From Flavobacteriales bacterium (lineage in GTDB: Bacteria; Bacteroidota; Bacteroidia; Flavobacteriales_D; Sanyastnellaceae), in the NCBI GenBank assembly GCA_015663855.1, contig DQRJ01000001.1:1-26350 (forward strand): a DNA stretch of 26,350 bases, read 5' to 3'. The stretch's first letter is position 1. Each line of letters begins with the position of its first letter. Position numbers and translations under genes: made by a program. Below are positions 16,774 to 26,100 of this stretch, in pieces. Under the pieces are notes generated by a model, which worked only from the letters and a program-made list of their open reading frames with translations, did no database searches and was not told the origin of the DNA.

Positions 16774-17734
16774 TACCAAATCAGATATTATTCGCAATCC
16801 TGGAATTGATTTTCAAGTTGACAAATTTTGCGATTTAAAAATCAATTTAAGTGCTGTAGAACAGCGCTGTCAAGAGTATGCAAAGCGGCGTAGCATTAAA
16901 AAAGAGAAACAAGCAGCTTGGTTATTGAAGGTCGTCAGCTTAATTGATCTAACGACTTTATCCGGAGACGACACAAGGACTCGGGTACGTCGTTTATGCA
17001 AAAAGGCATTAAATCCGATAAACGAAAAGACAAAAGCAGCTCTCGATATAGGCGACCTGAACCTGAAAACTGCCGCCGTTTGTGTATATCACGAAATGTT
17101 ATCTGAGGCGGCTACACATTTAAAAGGAACAGGCGTTCATTTAGCAGCTGTATCTACGGGGTTTCCCGCTGGATTATCGCCCCTCCCCTTGCGCATAGAA
17201 GAAATAAAGTACTCGGTCGAGGCAGGGGCTGACGAAATCGACATCGTAATATCTCGTCGCCACGTACTTGAAGGGAATTGGGAAGAGCTTTACAACGAGG
17301 TTAAGATGTTTAGAGAGGCGTGCGGCGAAGCGCATCTGAAAACCATTCTCGCAACAGGAGAACTTGGCAACCTTACGAATATCGCAAAGGCATCGGTTGT
17401 TTGTATGATGGCAGGTGCCGATTTTATCAAAACTTCTACTGGAAAAGAACCTACGAATGCTACTTTACCTGTGAGTTTGGTGATGGCTAGGATGATTCGT
17501 GATTATTACGAATCCACCGGATATATGGTAGGGTTTAAGCCCGCAGGAGGAATCAGTGACACGAAAACGGCATTGCAATTTATGACGTTGATGCAAGAGG
17601 AACTTGGACGAAGATGGCTGGAGCCGGATCTTTTCAGGTTTGGTGCATCAAGTCTTTTAGGAGATATAGAAAGGCAGTTAGATCATTTTACAAGTGGATA
17701 TTACTCAGCCGCGTATCGACACCCATTAGCTTAG
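16760..17734 (+). CDS. deoC: Deoxyribose-phosphate aldolase
   Basis: DeoC splits 2-deoxyribose 5-phosphate into glyceraldehyde 3-phosphate and acetaldehyde through a Schiff base. The protein is 324 residues, the size of the longer, eukaryote-like DERA class rather than the roughly 220-260-residue type. About 55 extra N-terminal residues precede VSLIDLTTLSGDD. Catalytic residues are recognisable: Lys224 in DFIKTSTGK (Schiff base), Lys260 in GFKPAGG, and the acidic site ADEIDIVIS (Asp161). It overlaps the PNP gene by 14 bases and is followed five bases later by an aldehyde dehydrogenase able to remove its acetaldehyde product. Assignment is very secure. Confidence 0.96.
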   Translation: MTKINTKSDIIRNPGIDFQVDKFCDLKINLSAVEQRCQEYAKRRSIKKEKQAAWLLKVVSLIDLTTLSGDDTRTRVRRLCKKALNPINEKTKAALDIGDLNLKTAAVCVYHEMLSEAATHLKGTGVHLAAVSTGFPAGLSPLPLRIEEIKYSVEAGADEIDIVISRRHVLEGNWEELYNEVKMFREACGEAHLKTILATGELGNLTNIAKASVVCMMAGADFIKTSTGKEPTNATLPVSLVMARMIRDYYESTGYMVGFKPAGGISDTKTALQFMTLMQEELGRRWLEPDLFRFGASSLLGDIERQLDHFTSGYYSAAYRHPLA

Positions 17735-17739
17735 AAAAC

Positions 17740-20118
17740 ATGGAATTAAATAAATCTTTCAAGGACCTAGATTATAGCGTCGCACTCGAGGACGATAAAG
17801 CAGCCGTAGCTTGGCTGGGGAAATACGGGGGACGATTTGGGCAATTTATCGGCGGAGAGTTCCTGTTCGATGATAAAGCAGACGTAATCAAGGTTTCGAA
17901 TCCGTCCAACGGTGACGTACTTGCTGAAATTGAAGTGGCCGACGATAGTGCTGTGGACGCAGCTGTTAAAGCGGCTCGCAAATCGCAGGAGTCATGGAGT
18001 AACGCTGGGGGTCATGCTCGTGCTAAGGTTTTGTACGCTTTAGCTAGGTTGATTCAGAAGCACGCAAGGGTGATTTCCGTTCTAGAAACGTTAGACAATG
18101 GCAAGCCGATTCGTGAGAGCCGAGACGCTGACATTCCGCTTGCGATTCGTCATTTTTACCACCACGCAGGATGGGCGCAGTTGCAGAATTCAGAGCTCCA
18201 CGATCATGAATCTGTCGGAGTTATAGCCCAAATCATTCCATGGAATTTTCCCTTCTTAATGCTCGCTTGGAAGATCTCTCCAGCAATAGCAATGGGGAAT
18301 TCGGTGGTTTTAAAACCCGCCGAATCTACACCACTTACCGCCATGTTTTTCGCTCAGTTATGTGAAGAGGCGGGGGTACCTAAGGGCGTAATCAATATCA
18401 TTAACGGAGCAGGGAAAACGGGGGCAACACTTGCTGCTCACTCAGGAGTAGATAAGGTCGCTTTTACAGGATCTACCGCAGTAGGTCGATCTATCAGAAA
18501 ATCTACGGCAGGCCAAAGCAAGAAACTCACTCTCGAACTGGGAGGGAAGTCTGCTTTTGTGGTCTTTGAAGATGCAGATATAGATTCTGTAGTGGAGGGA
18601 GTGGTTGATGCGATTTGGTATAATCAAGGAGAGGTTTGCTGCGCGGGATCGAGGCTATTAGTGCAGGCGAGTGTTGAGCAGAAGTTAATTTTGAAACTAA
18701 AGAAACGGATGGAAAATCTACGTTATGGAAATCCTTTGGATAAATCTATAGACGTGGGTTGTTTAGTAAGTGATGCTCAGTTTAAGCAGGTTTCAGGGTT
18801 AGTTGAAGACGGGTTAAAGCATGGGGGAGAGCTTTATCAGTGTGATAAAATGGACTCCGCTACGAATTTTTACCCGCCAAGTATTATTACAGATGTTGAT
18901 TCATCTCATCCTCTTGTTCAAGAAGAAATTTTCGGGCCTGTTCTAGTAATTTCTAGCTTTAGAACTAAAGACGAAGCCGTTAAGCTCGCTAATAACACAA
19001 GATATGGTCTTTCGGCTAGTGTCTGGAGTGAGAATATCAACCTGTCTATGGACGTAGCTCCGAAATTGATAGCTGGCGTGGTTTGGATTAACTGCCATAA
19101 TAAATTCGATGCCTCCTGTGGGTTTGGCGGGGTGAAGGAGTCTGGGTTTGGCAGAGAAGGAGGAAAAGAGGGGCTTTATGAATACCTCAAGCCGATTAAG
19201 CTGAAGTATGATAAATCGAGAGGGGCAGGGAAATCAACATCGAGCAAAAGCTCTAAATCAGCCGCTTCCCAAGAAATTGATCGCACGTTGAAATTTTATA
19301 TCGGGGGCAAACAAACTCGACCAGATGGAGGAGTAAGCACAGAAGTTCTCAATGCTGACGGCTCTATTGCCGCCACGGTAGGGGTCGGAAACCGTAAAGA
19401 CATAAGAAATGCCGTAGCGGCGGCGAGTAAAGGTCGCGGGTGGGCGAAGCAGACAGCGCATTTACGAGCTCAAATCCTATACTATTTCGCGGAGAACTTG
19501 TCTGTACGTCGAGACGAGTTTATTTCGCGTCTCGAAATTTCGACTGGCGTTTCGAAGCCAGACGCGGAAGCAGAGTTCGACGCAACAATATCTCGAATCT
19601 TCACTTATGCCGCATGGACAGATAAGTACGATGGGGCGGCACATAACGCGCCGTATCGTGGGGTTACTTTAGCGTTACCGGAACCTATAGGGGTGATAGG
19701 ACTTATCGCTCCTGACGATCAACCGCTTCTGACAGCAATTTCACTCATCGCTCCGGCAATAGCTATGGGGAATACCGTTGTGTATATCCCTGGTGAGCGT
19801 TATTCGAATATTGCACTTGAGCTCGTATCAGTTATGGAGACATCGGATATTCCGGCGGGAGTGATAAATATCGTAACAGGCGAAAAGGCAACGCTTTCTA
19901 AGCATTTAGCTGGGCATGGTGAAGTCGAGTCGGTTTGGTGTTGGGGAGAAAACGATGTTGTAAAAGACGTTGAGGAAATCAGTGTGGAGAATCTTAAGCG
20001 CACCTGGTGCCATGAAAACAACGATAGAGATTGGCTCATCACAAGTCAAGGCGAGGGCACTGAATTTTTAAGGCAAGCGACTCACGTGAAAAATATTTGG
20101 ACGCCTTATGGAGACTAA
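17740..20118 (+). CDS. ALDH16-type double-domain aldehyde dehydrogenase
   Basis: A 792-residue protein made of a complete aldehyde dehydrogenase (about 30-490) joined by a Ser/Lys-rich linker (about 491-512) to a second, shortened ALDH-like domain (513-792). Domain one is catalytically intact: PWNF (Asn169), LKPAE (Lys192), GSTAVG (244-249), Glu267 in ELGG, Cys300 in NQGEVCCAGSR and Glu396 in EEIFGP. Domain two keeps the N-terminal fold (EPIGVIGLIAPDD, PAIAMGNTVV) but stops before a catalytic Cys and ends ENLKRTW to VKNIWTPYGD. This is the layout of the ALDH16 family. The longer frame from 17614 lies inside deoC and is not used. Placed between deoC and deoA, it most likely oxidises acetaldehyde from DeoC to acetate with NAD(P)+. 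That substrate is inferred from context. Confidence 0.9.
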   Translation: MELNKSFKDLDYSVALEDDKAAVAWLGKYGGRFGQFIGGEFLFDDKADVIKVSNPSNGDVLAEIEVADDSAVDAAVKAARKSQESWSNAGGHARAKVLYALARLIQKHARVISVLETLDNGKPIRESRDADIPLAIRHFYHHAGWAQLQNSELHDHESVGVIAQIIPWNFPFLMLAWKISPAIAMGNSVVLKPAESTPLTAMFFAQLCEEAGVPKGVINIINGAGKTGATLAAHSGVDKVAFTGSTAVGRSIRKSTAGQSKKLTLELGGKSAFVVFEDADIDSVVEGVVDAIWYNQGEVCCAGSRLLVQASVEQKLILKLKKRMENLRYGNPLDKSIDVGCLVSDAQFKQVSGLVEDGLKHGGELYQCDKMDSATNFYPPSIITDVDSSHPLVQEEIFGPVLVISSFRTKDEAVKLANNTRYGLSASVWSENINLSMDVAPKLIAGVVWINCHNKFDASCGFGGVKESGFGREGGKEGLYEYLKPIKLKYDKSRGAGKSTSSKSSKSAASQEIDRTLKFYIGGKQTRPDGGVSTEVLNADGSIAATVGVGNRKDIRNAVAAASKGRGWAKQTAHLRAQILYYFAENLSVRRDEFISRLEISTGVSKPDAEAEFDATISRIFTYAAWTDKYDGAAHNAPYRGVTLALPEPIGVIGLIAPDDQPLLTAISLIAPAIAMGNTVVYIPGERYSNIALELVSVMETSDIPAGVINIVTGEKATLSKHLAGHGEVESVWCWGENDVVKDVEEISVENLKRTWCHENNDRDWLITSQGEGTEFLRQATHVKNIWTPYGD

Positions 20119-20125
20119 AAACTCC

Positions 20126-21475
20126 ATGAAATATTTACCTCAGGAACTTATCCGAAAAAAGCGAGATGGTGGGGTGTTAAACGATGCAGAAATTGGATTT
20201 ATCGTAAAAGGAATGTGCGATTTATCCATGACTGACGCACAACTTGGGGCTTTCGCTATGGCTGTCGTTTTGAAAGGGATGAACATGGATGAGAGAGTGA
20301 GTTTAACGACTCATATGAAGAATTCTGGGGAAGTATTGAACTGGAGTGATTTGGACTTGGATGGCCCTATTGTCGACAAACATTCAACTGGTGGAGTGGG
20401 TGACAAAGTGAGTCTGATGCTGGCTCCAATCGTGGCGGCTTGCGGGGCTTATGTTCCGATGATTTCTGGACGTGGGCTAGGGCATACAGGCGGAACGTTG
20501 GATAAATTTGAAAGTATTCCTGGATACAATGCCGTGCCGAGCGGGACGCTTTTTCGCAATACTGTAAAAAATGTGGGGTGCGCTATTATAGGCCAAACCG
20601 CACAACTCGCCCCGGCAGACCAGCGTTTTTACTCCATAAGGGATGTAACCGCGACAATTGAATCTGTGGGAATGATTACCGCTTCGATTTTGTCGAAGAA
20701 ATTGGCCGCAGGCCTTGACGCCTTGGTCATGGATGTGAAAACTGGAAATGGTGCCTTTTGTGCAACGCGAGAGATGGCGGATGAGGTGGCACAAAGTATA
20801 GCCGATGTTGCAACTGGTGCAGGCGTTCCCACCCGATGTTTAATCACGGATATGAATCAAGTTTTAGGACATAGCTTGGGTAACGCCGTCGAAATTATTG
20901 AGTGTCTCGACTTTCTGACCAAACCTTCAGAAGCCGACTCAAGGCTCCTAAAGCTGACTCTGGAATTGGCAGCTCACATGATTCAGATTAGTGGAATCGA
21001 AAAGGACTTTAACTCTGCATTGTCTAAAGCACAAGAAGCGTTGAACAGCGGGCGAGCTGCAGAAAGATTTGGGCAGATGGTAAGTGCGCTTGGGGGACCG
21101 ACTGATTTAATAGAAAGACCTCTTAACTACCTCACCCCTACTCCGATTATTCAAGCTATACCTGCGAAATCTACCGGTTATATTTCGGCAATGGACGTCA
21201 GAGAAATCGGACTTAGCATGGTTTTGCTTAAGGCCGGAAGAGTGAAATCGACTGATAACATCGACCATAGTATCGGTCTTTCCGAAGTGGTCCAGATAGG
21301 GCAATTCGTAAACGTCGGTGATCCGCTCGCAATTGCGCACGTAAAGAGCTCGGACGATCTATCTATGCTCAGCAGTAAAATCTCGAATGCAATCACGATT
21401 TCTGAGGGGGAATCGGGAGAGATTTGGTCTAAAAACGACCTCATATATAATGTGTTAACCTCCAATATCGAGTGA
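20126..21475 (+). CDS. deoA: Thymidine phosphorylase
   Basis: DeoA phosphorolyses thymidine to thymine and deoxyribose 1-phosphate. With the start at 20126 the protein is 449 residues, and its His86 in DKHSTGGVGD sits almost where E. coli has it (His85). Strong family blocks are ELIRKKRDG at the N-terminus, PMISGRGLGHTGGTLDK, IIGQTAQLAPADQRFY and LAAGLDALVMDVKTG. An in-frame ATG at 20108 would add six residues and overlap the upstream ALDH stop; a GGAG at 20110-20113 is 12 bases before ATG 20126 and mildly favours the shorter form. The GHTGGTLDK glycine loop and phosphate motifs are intact. It feeds deoxyribose 1-phosphate to DeoB. Confidence 0.96.
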   Translation: MKYLPQELIRKKRDGGVLNDAEIGFIVKGMCDLSMTDAQLGAFAMAVVLKGMNMDERVSLTTHMKNSGEVLNWSDLDLDGPIVDKHSTGGVGDKVSLMLAPIVAACGAYVPMISGRGLGHTGGTLDKFESIPGYNAVPSGTLFRNTVKNVGCAIIGQTAQLAPADQRFYSIRDVTATIESVGMITASILSKKLAAGLDALVMDVKTGNGAFCATREMADEVAQSIADVATGAGVPTRCLITDMNQVLGHSLGNAVEIIECLDFLTKPSEADSRLLKLTLELAAHMIQISGIEKDFNSALSKAQEALNSGRAAERFGQMVSALGGPTDLIERPLNYLTPTPIIQAIPAKSTGYISAMDVREIGLSMVLLKAGRVKSTDNIDHSIGLSEVVQIGQFVNVGDPLAIAHVKSSDDLSMLSSKISNAITISEGESGEIWSKNDLIYNVLTSNIE

Positions 21476-21481
21476 GGATTC

Positions 21482-22702
21482 ATGAATGACGCGCGAGCCA
21501 TTATAATCGTACTAGACTCATTAGGGGTCGGGGCGAGCAAGGACGCCGAAAAGTATGGCGACGTGGGGTCAAACACCTTGGGTCACATCACAGAATATTG
21601 CGCCCAAGGGAAGTGCGATAACCATCTACGAAGTGGCCCACTAAACATCCCAAACCTCCAACGATGGGGGTTAGCGGCAGCTGCGAAATACAGTTGTAAA
21701 ACCGACCTTACTTTCGAGCAAAATATAAAAGCAGAAGGTGCATACGGTTACGCTCAAGAAATCAGTTCTGGAAAAGACACCCCTAGCGGACATTGGGAAA
21801 TATGCGGGCTGCCAGTACCCTACGAATGGGGGCTATTCCCAGACACGACCCCATGCTTTCCGAAGGAATTATTAAACGAACTTATCACGAGGGGAAATAT
21901 ACCTGGAACTCTCGCAAACTCTCACGCCTCAGGCACGGAAGTCCTAAAAGAATTCGGAGAAGAACACATGAGAACCGGAATGCCCATATGCTACACGTCA
22001 TCCGACTCAGTTTTTCAAATTGCGGCACATGAATCAACTTTCGGGTTACAGAAGTTGTATGACCTATGCGACATCGCCCGTAATATAGTTGACCCTCTCA
22101 ATATCGGCAGAGTAATAGCTCGACCATTCGAAGGCGATTCCCCTTCAAATTTCGAACGCACTTCGAACCGGAAAGACCTCACCACTCCCCCACACGGACC
22201 TACACTTTTAGACGCCGTTTACGATTCTGGCATGCCTGTTATTTCGATCGGAAAAATTAGCGATATTTTCGCTGCGAAAGGAATAACCTACACTGTAAAG
22301 GCGCCCACAAATATGCTTCTCGTGGACGAGCTTCTAAAGGAGATGCAGAAAGTAGAAACTGGACTTCTATTTGTGAACCTAGTCGATTTCGACTCAAAAT
22401 TTGGACATCGACGCGACGTCTCCGGTTACGCACTCGCTCTAGAACAATTCGACGCTAGAATACCCGAAATCGAATCTCTATTAAAGCCTCGTGACCTCGT
22501 TCTCATCACTGCCGATCACGGTTGCGACCCCACATGGAAAGGAACAGATCACACACGAGAATACGTCCCCGTTCTTTTTAACGGCCCAAGAGTAAACCCT
22601 AGCAATCTAGGACTCCGCGACACTTTTGCCGACATGGGCGCGACAATCGCAGAACATCTAAACGTAAGACCTTTAAATCATGGGACTATTTGCGATTTTT
22701 AA
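21482..22702 (+). CDS. deoB: Phosphopentomutase
   Basis: DeoB interconverts (deoxy)ribose 1-phosphate and 5-phosphate, linking the phosphorylases PNP and DeoA to DeoC. It belongs to the alkaline phosphatase superfamily and uses two Mn ions and a phospho-threonine. At 406 residues it matches the family. Metal and catalytic motifs are LDSLGVGA (Asp12), GKDTPSGHWE (Thr100 probably the phosphorylated residue), DFDSKFGHRRD and ADHGCDP with TDHTRE. The ATG is preceded by GAGG overlapping the end of deoA. Its base composition differs from the genes before it: C greatly exceeds G on the plus strand (for example 26 C to 8 G in 22141-22200). It is the last enzyme gene of the deo block. Confidence 0.96.
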   Translation: MNDARAIIIVLDSLGVGASKDAEKYGDVGSNTLGHITEYCAQGKCDNHLRSGPLNIPNLQRWGLAAAAKYSCKTDLTFEQNIKAEGAYGYAQEISSGKDTPSGHWEICGLPVPYEWGLFPDTTPCFPKELLNELITRGNIPGTLANSHASGTEVLKEFGEEHMRTGMPICYTSSDSVFQIAAHESTFGLQKLYDLCDIARNIVDPLNIGRVIARPFEGDSPSNFERTSNRKDLTTPPHGPTLLDAVYDSGMPVISIGKISDIFAAKGITYTVKAPTNMLLVDELLKEMQKVETGLLFVNLVDFDSKFGHRRDVSGYALALEQFDARIPEIESLLKPRDLVLITADHGCDPTWKGTDHTREYVPVLFNGPRVNPSNLGLRDTFADMGATIAEHLNVRPLNHGTICDF

Positions 22703-23024
22703 ACCTGTTTTAAATATAAAACTAGCACAACAAATTCGCATCTTATTTTGCCTTATAAGCCTGTTTTCCGCAACCGTATTTACAGTAGAAGCCCAAACCG
22801 AAATCTCTCGTTCCCAGCGTCGAGAACTACGTAAAAATAAAAAACACTCATTCTCTGAATATCAAACGTTAGAGAAAAACTATATTTCTCGTCAAACTGA
22901 GCATTACAAACATCAAGATCGTAAAACACGGAGAATGATGAGAAAAGGCCAGAAACAGGCGAGAAAACAAGCGAAAAACAGAACTACCCCTTGGTGGAAA
23001 CGAGTCCTACTACGTCGTAAATAA
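22680..23024 (+). CDS. Small, very basic exported protein of unknown function
   Basis: A 114-residue protein with a hydrophobic signal segment (about 19-36, likely cut after VEA at 38) followed by a strongly charged part. The predicted mature 76 residues hold 26 Lys/Arg and only 6 Asp/Glu, much of it as helical repeats of basic pairs (SRSQRREL, RKTRRMMRKGQKQ). No catalytic motif or known domain is recognised. The start ATG lies 23 bases inside deoB; no other ATG occurs in frame after the deoB stop, and the signal-peptide pattern in this frame supports coding. Bacteroidota encode many such basic exported proteins. Binding to anionic surface polymers or nucleic acid is a guess. Confidence 0.65.
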   Translation: MGLFAIFKPVLNIKLAQQIRILFCLISLFSATVFTVEAQTEISRSQRRELRKNKKHSFSEYQTLEKNYISRQTEHYKHQDRKTRRMMRKGQKQARKQAKNRTTPWWKRVLLRRK

Positions 23025-23047
23025 TCGGTTTCAGTAATATTTATTTA

Positions 23048-23067
23048 GTTTTTCACAGTTTTTCACA
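23048..23067. repeat. Perfect tandem 10-base direct repeat before the TonB-dependent receptor
   Basis: The ten bases GTTTTTCACA occur twice without a gap. The repeat lies 60-79 bases before the receptor ATG and about 16 bases upstream of a -7-like box, so it overlaps the expected -33 region. It may be an operator for a regulator that binds as a dimer along one face. Each unit also fits the loose DnaA-box pattern TTWTNCACA. Confidence 0.6.
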
Positions 23068-23083
23068 TCCACCGATAACACCC

Positions 23084-23091
23084 TATATTTA
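23084..23091 (+). promoter_or_regulatory. -7-like promoter box for the TonB-dependent receptor
   Basis: TATATTTA matches seven of the eight positions of TAnnTTTG counting the two free ones, missing only the final G. It is 35 bases before the receptor ATG, in the only sizeable intergenic gap on the right side (102 bases). No clear -33 TTG is present; the tandem repeat covers that place. Confidence 0.35.
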
Positions 23092-23126
23092 CGCCTTCTA
23101 TTGAAACGCCTGAAAAACTCCTGCGA

Positions 23127-26100
23127 ATGATTCGGTTTGCTACATTTATATCCGCCATATTGCTCTTCGCGAGCGCTGGCTTAGCCCAAGTGGGTTCTGG
23201 AACTCTGAAAGGAAAAGTTACAGATTTTGACACTGGGGAACCGCTACCTTATGCTAGTGTGGTTCTATTCCTTAATGGGAACCAAGTATCCGGTACGAAC
23301 ACCGACTTCGATGGTGCGTACACAATTAAGCCTATTTCTCCGGGAACTTATGACGTGCTATTAAGCTTCGTAGGATACCAGCCGAAGAAAATAACTGGAA
23401 TCCGCATCAACGCTAACAAGATACATTTCGTCAACGCTGAAATCAGTGCGGGTGTTATGGTACAAGAAGCAGAAGTTGTAGAATATGCTATTCCTCTTAT
23501 TGACCCAGATGGAGGTCCAACTGGTGGAACTGTCGGTAGAGAAGATATCGATAAACTTCCTGGACGTTCCGTAACTTCTATAGCTGCGACAATAGCTGGA
23601 GCGAGTACCGCTGGAACAGGTGGAGGGATTTCTATCCGTGGTGCCCGTCCAACTTCAACTTGGATTTATATAGATGGAATTAAGATTCGTGGATCTTCTG
23701 CGCTCCCTAAATCAGCTATTGAAGAAATTCAAGTTATTACAGGTGGAATTCCTGCGAACATCGGTGACGCTACTGGAGGTGTCGTGAATATTTCGCTTCG
23801 TTCTTCAAGTCGTACTTGGTTCGGAGGTGGTGAAATAATTAGTTCAGGTGTTCCAATTGGTGAGACTGCTATAGGCCTAGATAAATTTGGATACAACCTC
23901 GCTGAGGGTGTAGCATCTGGCCCTATCCTTTTCCGTAAAGATGAGAATGGCAATAAAACCGATCCTCTTTTAGGTCTTTTCTTAGCTGGTAGCATTACAT
24001 ACCAAAAAGACCCTAGGCCTACTTTCGGTGGCGTTTACAGAATGACCGATGCCGCTCGAGATTCAATTATTGCGAACCCTCTCCGCCAAAACATTAGTTC
24101 TACCGGTGAAATTAACGGAGCTCTTTATAATGCCGATTTCCTTACGGCTGACGACTTTACTAAAGTTGACACGCGAATGAACGTCGGTTCACAGAGAGCT
24201 AACATCGTCGCGAAATTTGACGTCAACACGAATGAAACTACAACTCTTACTATTGGTGGTACAGCATCCGGATATCGTTTAAACGAGTTCGATTATGCTC
24301 GATCATTGATGAACTGGGAGAATAACAATCTCTTAACAAGCTACGACTGGCGTGCATATGCTAAGTTCAGCCAACGCTTCATTAACGAACAAGGTGAAAA
24401 CGCTAGCAATCTTAAAAATGTGTTCTACCAAATCATGGTAGACTACAGCCAGAGCTACTTCAACAGACAAGACGCTAACCACCGAGACGACTTTTTCAAG
24501 TACGGCCACGTAGGTAAATTCGAGGTTTACGATAGAAATTCATACGGATACAATCCTGTTACAGGACGCTTCGTACACAACGGTTGGGAGGACACACTCG
24601 TTACATTCGAAGCATCGGAGTTCAACCCCGAGCTTGCATCGATAAACAACCAGTATTTCTCTCTATTCGATCAAGATCCTTATAGTCAATTCGTTGATGG
24701 ACCTTATGATGGGCTTCTCGAAGTCCAAAACGGTAATGCTCTACTCAACGGTCAAAGCCCTACTTCTACCTACGGACTTTGGAATTACGCAGGTACTCAA
24801 TCACCATCTTACTATACATCTAACAACGCTCAATTCCGTGTAAGTGCCGCTGGTTCTGCCGACATTGGAGACCATGCGCTTCAAATGGGTTTTGAGTACG
24901 AGCAACGAAAAGATGCTTTCTTCTCTCTTGCCCCTATCGGACTATGGAAAGTAGGTCGTTTAATGCTAAACTCTCATATCCAAGAGCTCAACTTCAACGA
25001 CTCAACTATTACTAACATCGGTACAGAGTACTACGTTACATACGGACGCCTTATTGGTGACAACCAATTCTTATTCGACAGAAATTTACGTCGTGAGTTA
25101 GGTCTTGACCCATTCGGTAATGACCTTATCAATTTAGATGGAATCGACCCCGGCTTCTTCACTCTTGACATGTTCGGAGCTGACGACCTTCTAAACCAAG
25201 GAGCTAACCTAGTAAACTACTCCGGTTACGATCCCTACGGAAACAAGATTTCTGGACGCCCTACTATTGAAGACTTCTTCAAAGACACCGATTCGGAAGG
25301 GTTTAACACTCGCCCTATAGGAGCTTTCGAGCCAATTTATATCTCAGGATATGTAATGGATAAATTCATTTTTGATGATATCATCTTCAACGTCGGGGTT
25401 CGTGTTGATCGATTTGATGCTAACCAGAAAGTACTTAAAGACCCATACGTAATTGGAGATTCTCACACAATCGGAGATGTCTTAGGAAGCGATGAACTTT
25501 TAAGCTCTTTAGATGGTGAGGTAATTGTCCCTGAAAACATCGGCGATGAATTCGTCGTTTACGTTGATGCTCTAGACAACCCTAATGCAATCGTCGGATA
25601 TCGTGATGGTGACACTTGGTATAACGCATTAGGTACAGAAATAAATGACCCCGATGTGTTAGCTGTAAACGAGCCATACCCAGCTCCTTGGTTAACCGAT
25701 AATTCTAAAGGTGACTTAAACTCTAGTGCTTTTAAAGACTTTGTCCCTGCTGTCAATATTATGCCTCGTATTTCGTTCTCGTTCAACATTTCTGACGAAG
25801 CGGTATTCTTCGCTCACTATGATGTGTTAACTCAGCGCCCTACATCTAACAACAGGTTCTCTCCTATTGACTATCTCTTTATTGAAAGTCGTAACAATCT
25901 TATTTCTAACCCAGACTTAAAGCCAGAGAAAACTATTGATTACGAATTAGGGTTCCAGCAAGTGCTTACAAAGACTTCAAGCTTAAAGATTTCAGCTTAC
26001 TATAAGGAGATGCGTGATATGATTCAGGTGAGAAACTTCACCGGAGCCTACCCGCGTCCTTATAGAGCTTTCGGAAACCTTGATTTCGGAACGGTAAAAG

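Noticed and set aside
17614..17739. 42-codon upstream extension of the ALDH16 reading frame
   Set aside because: It lies inside deoC, shows no ALDH similarity, and the ATG at 17740 directly after the deoC stop gives the normal N-terminus.
21178..21576. Antisense open frame of 132 codons across the deoA/deoB junction
   Set aside because: Both genes on the other strand are strongly conserved enzymes covering the same bases, and the antisense product shows no recognisable feature.
23048..23067. Two DnaA-box-like 9-mers as a replication origin
   Set aside because: They fit only the loose consensus, no further boxes or AT-rich unwinding element cluster there, no dnaA/dnaN genes are near, and the G/C bias change in this area has the opposite sign to that expected at an origin.
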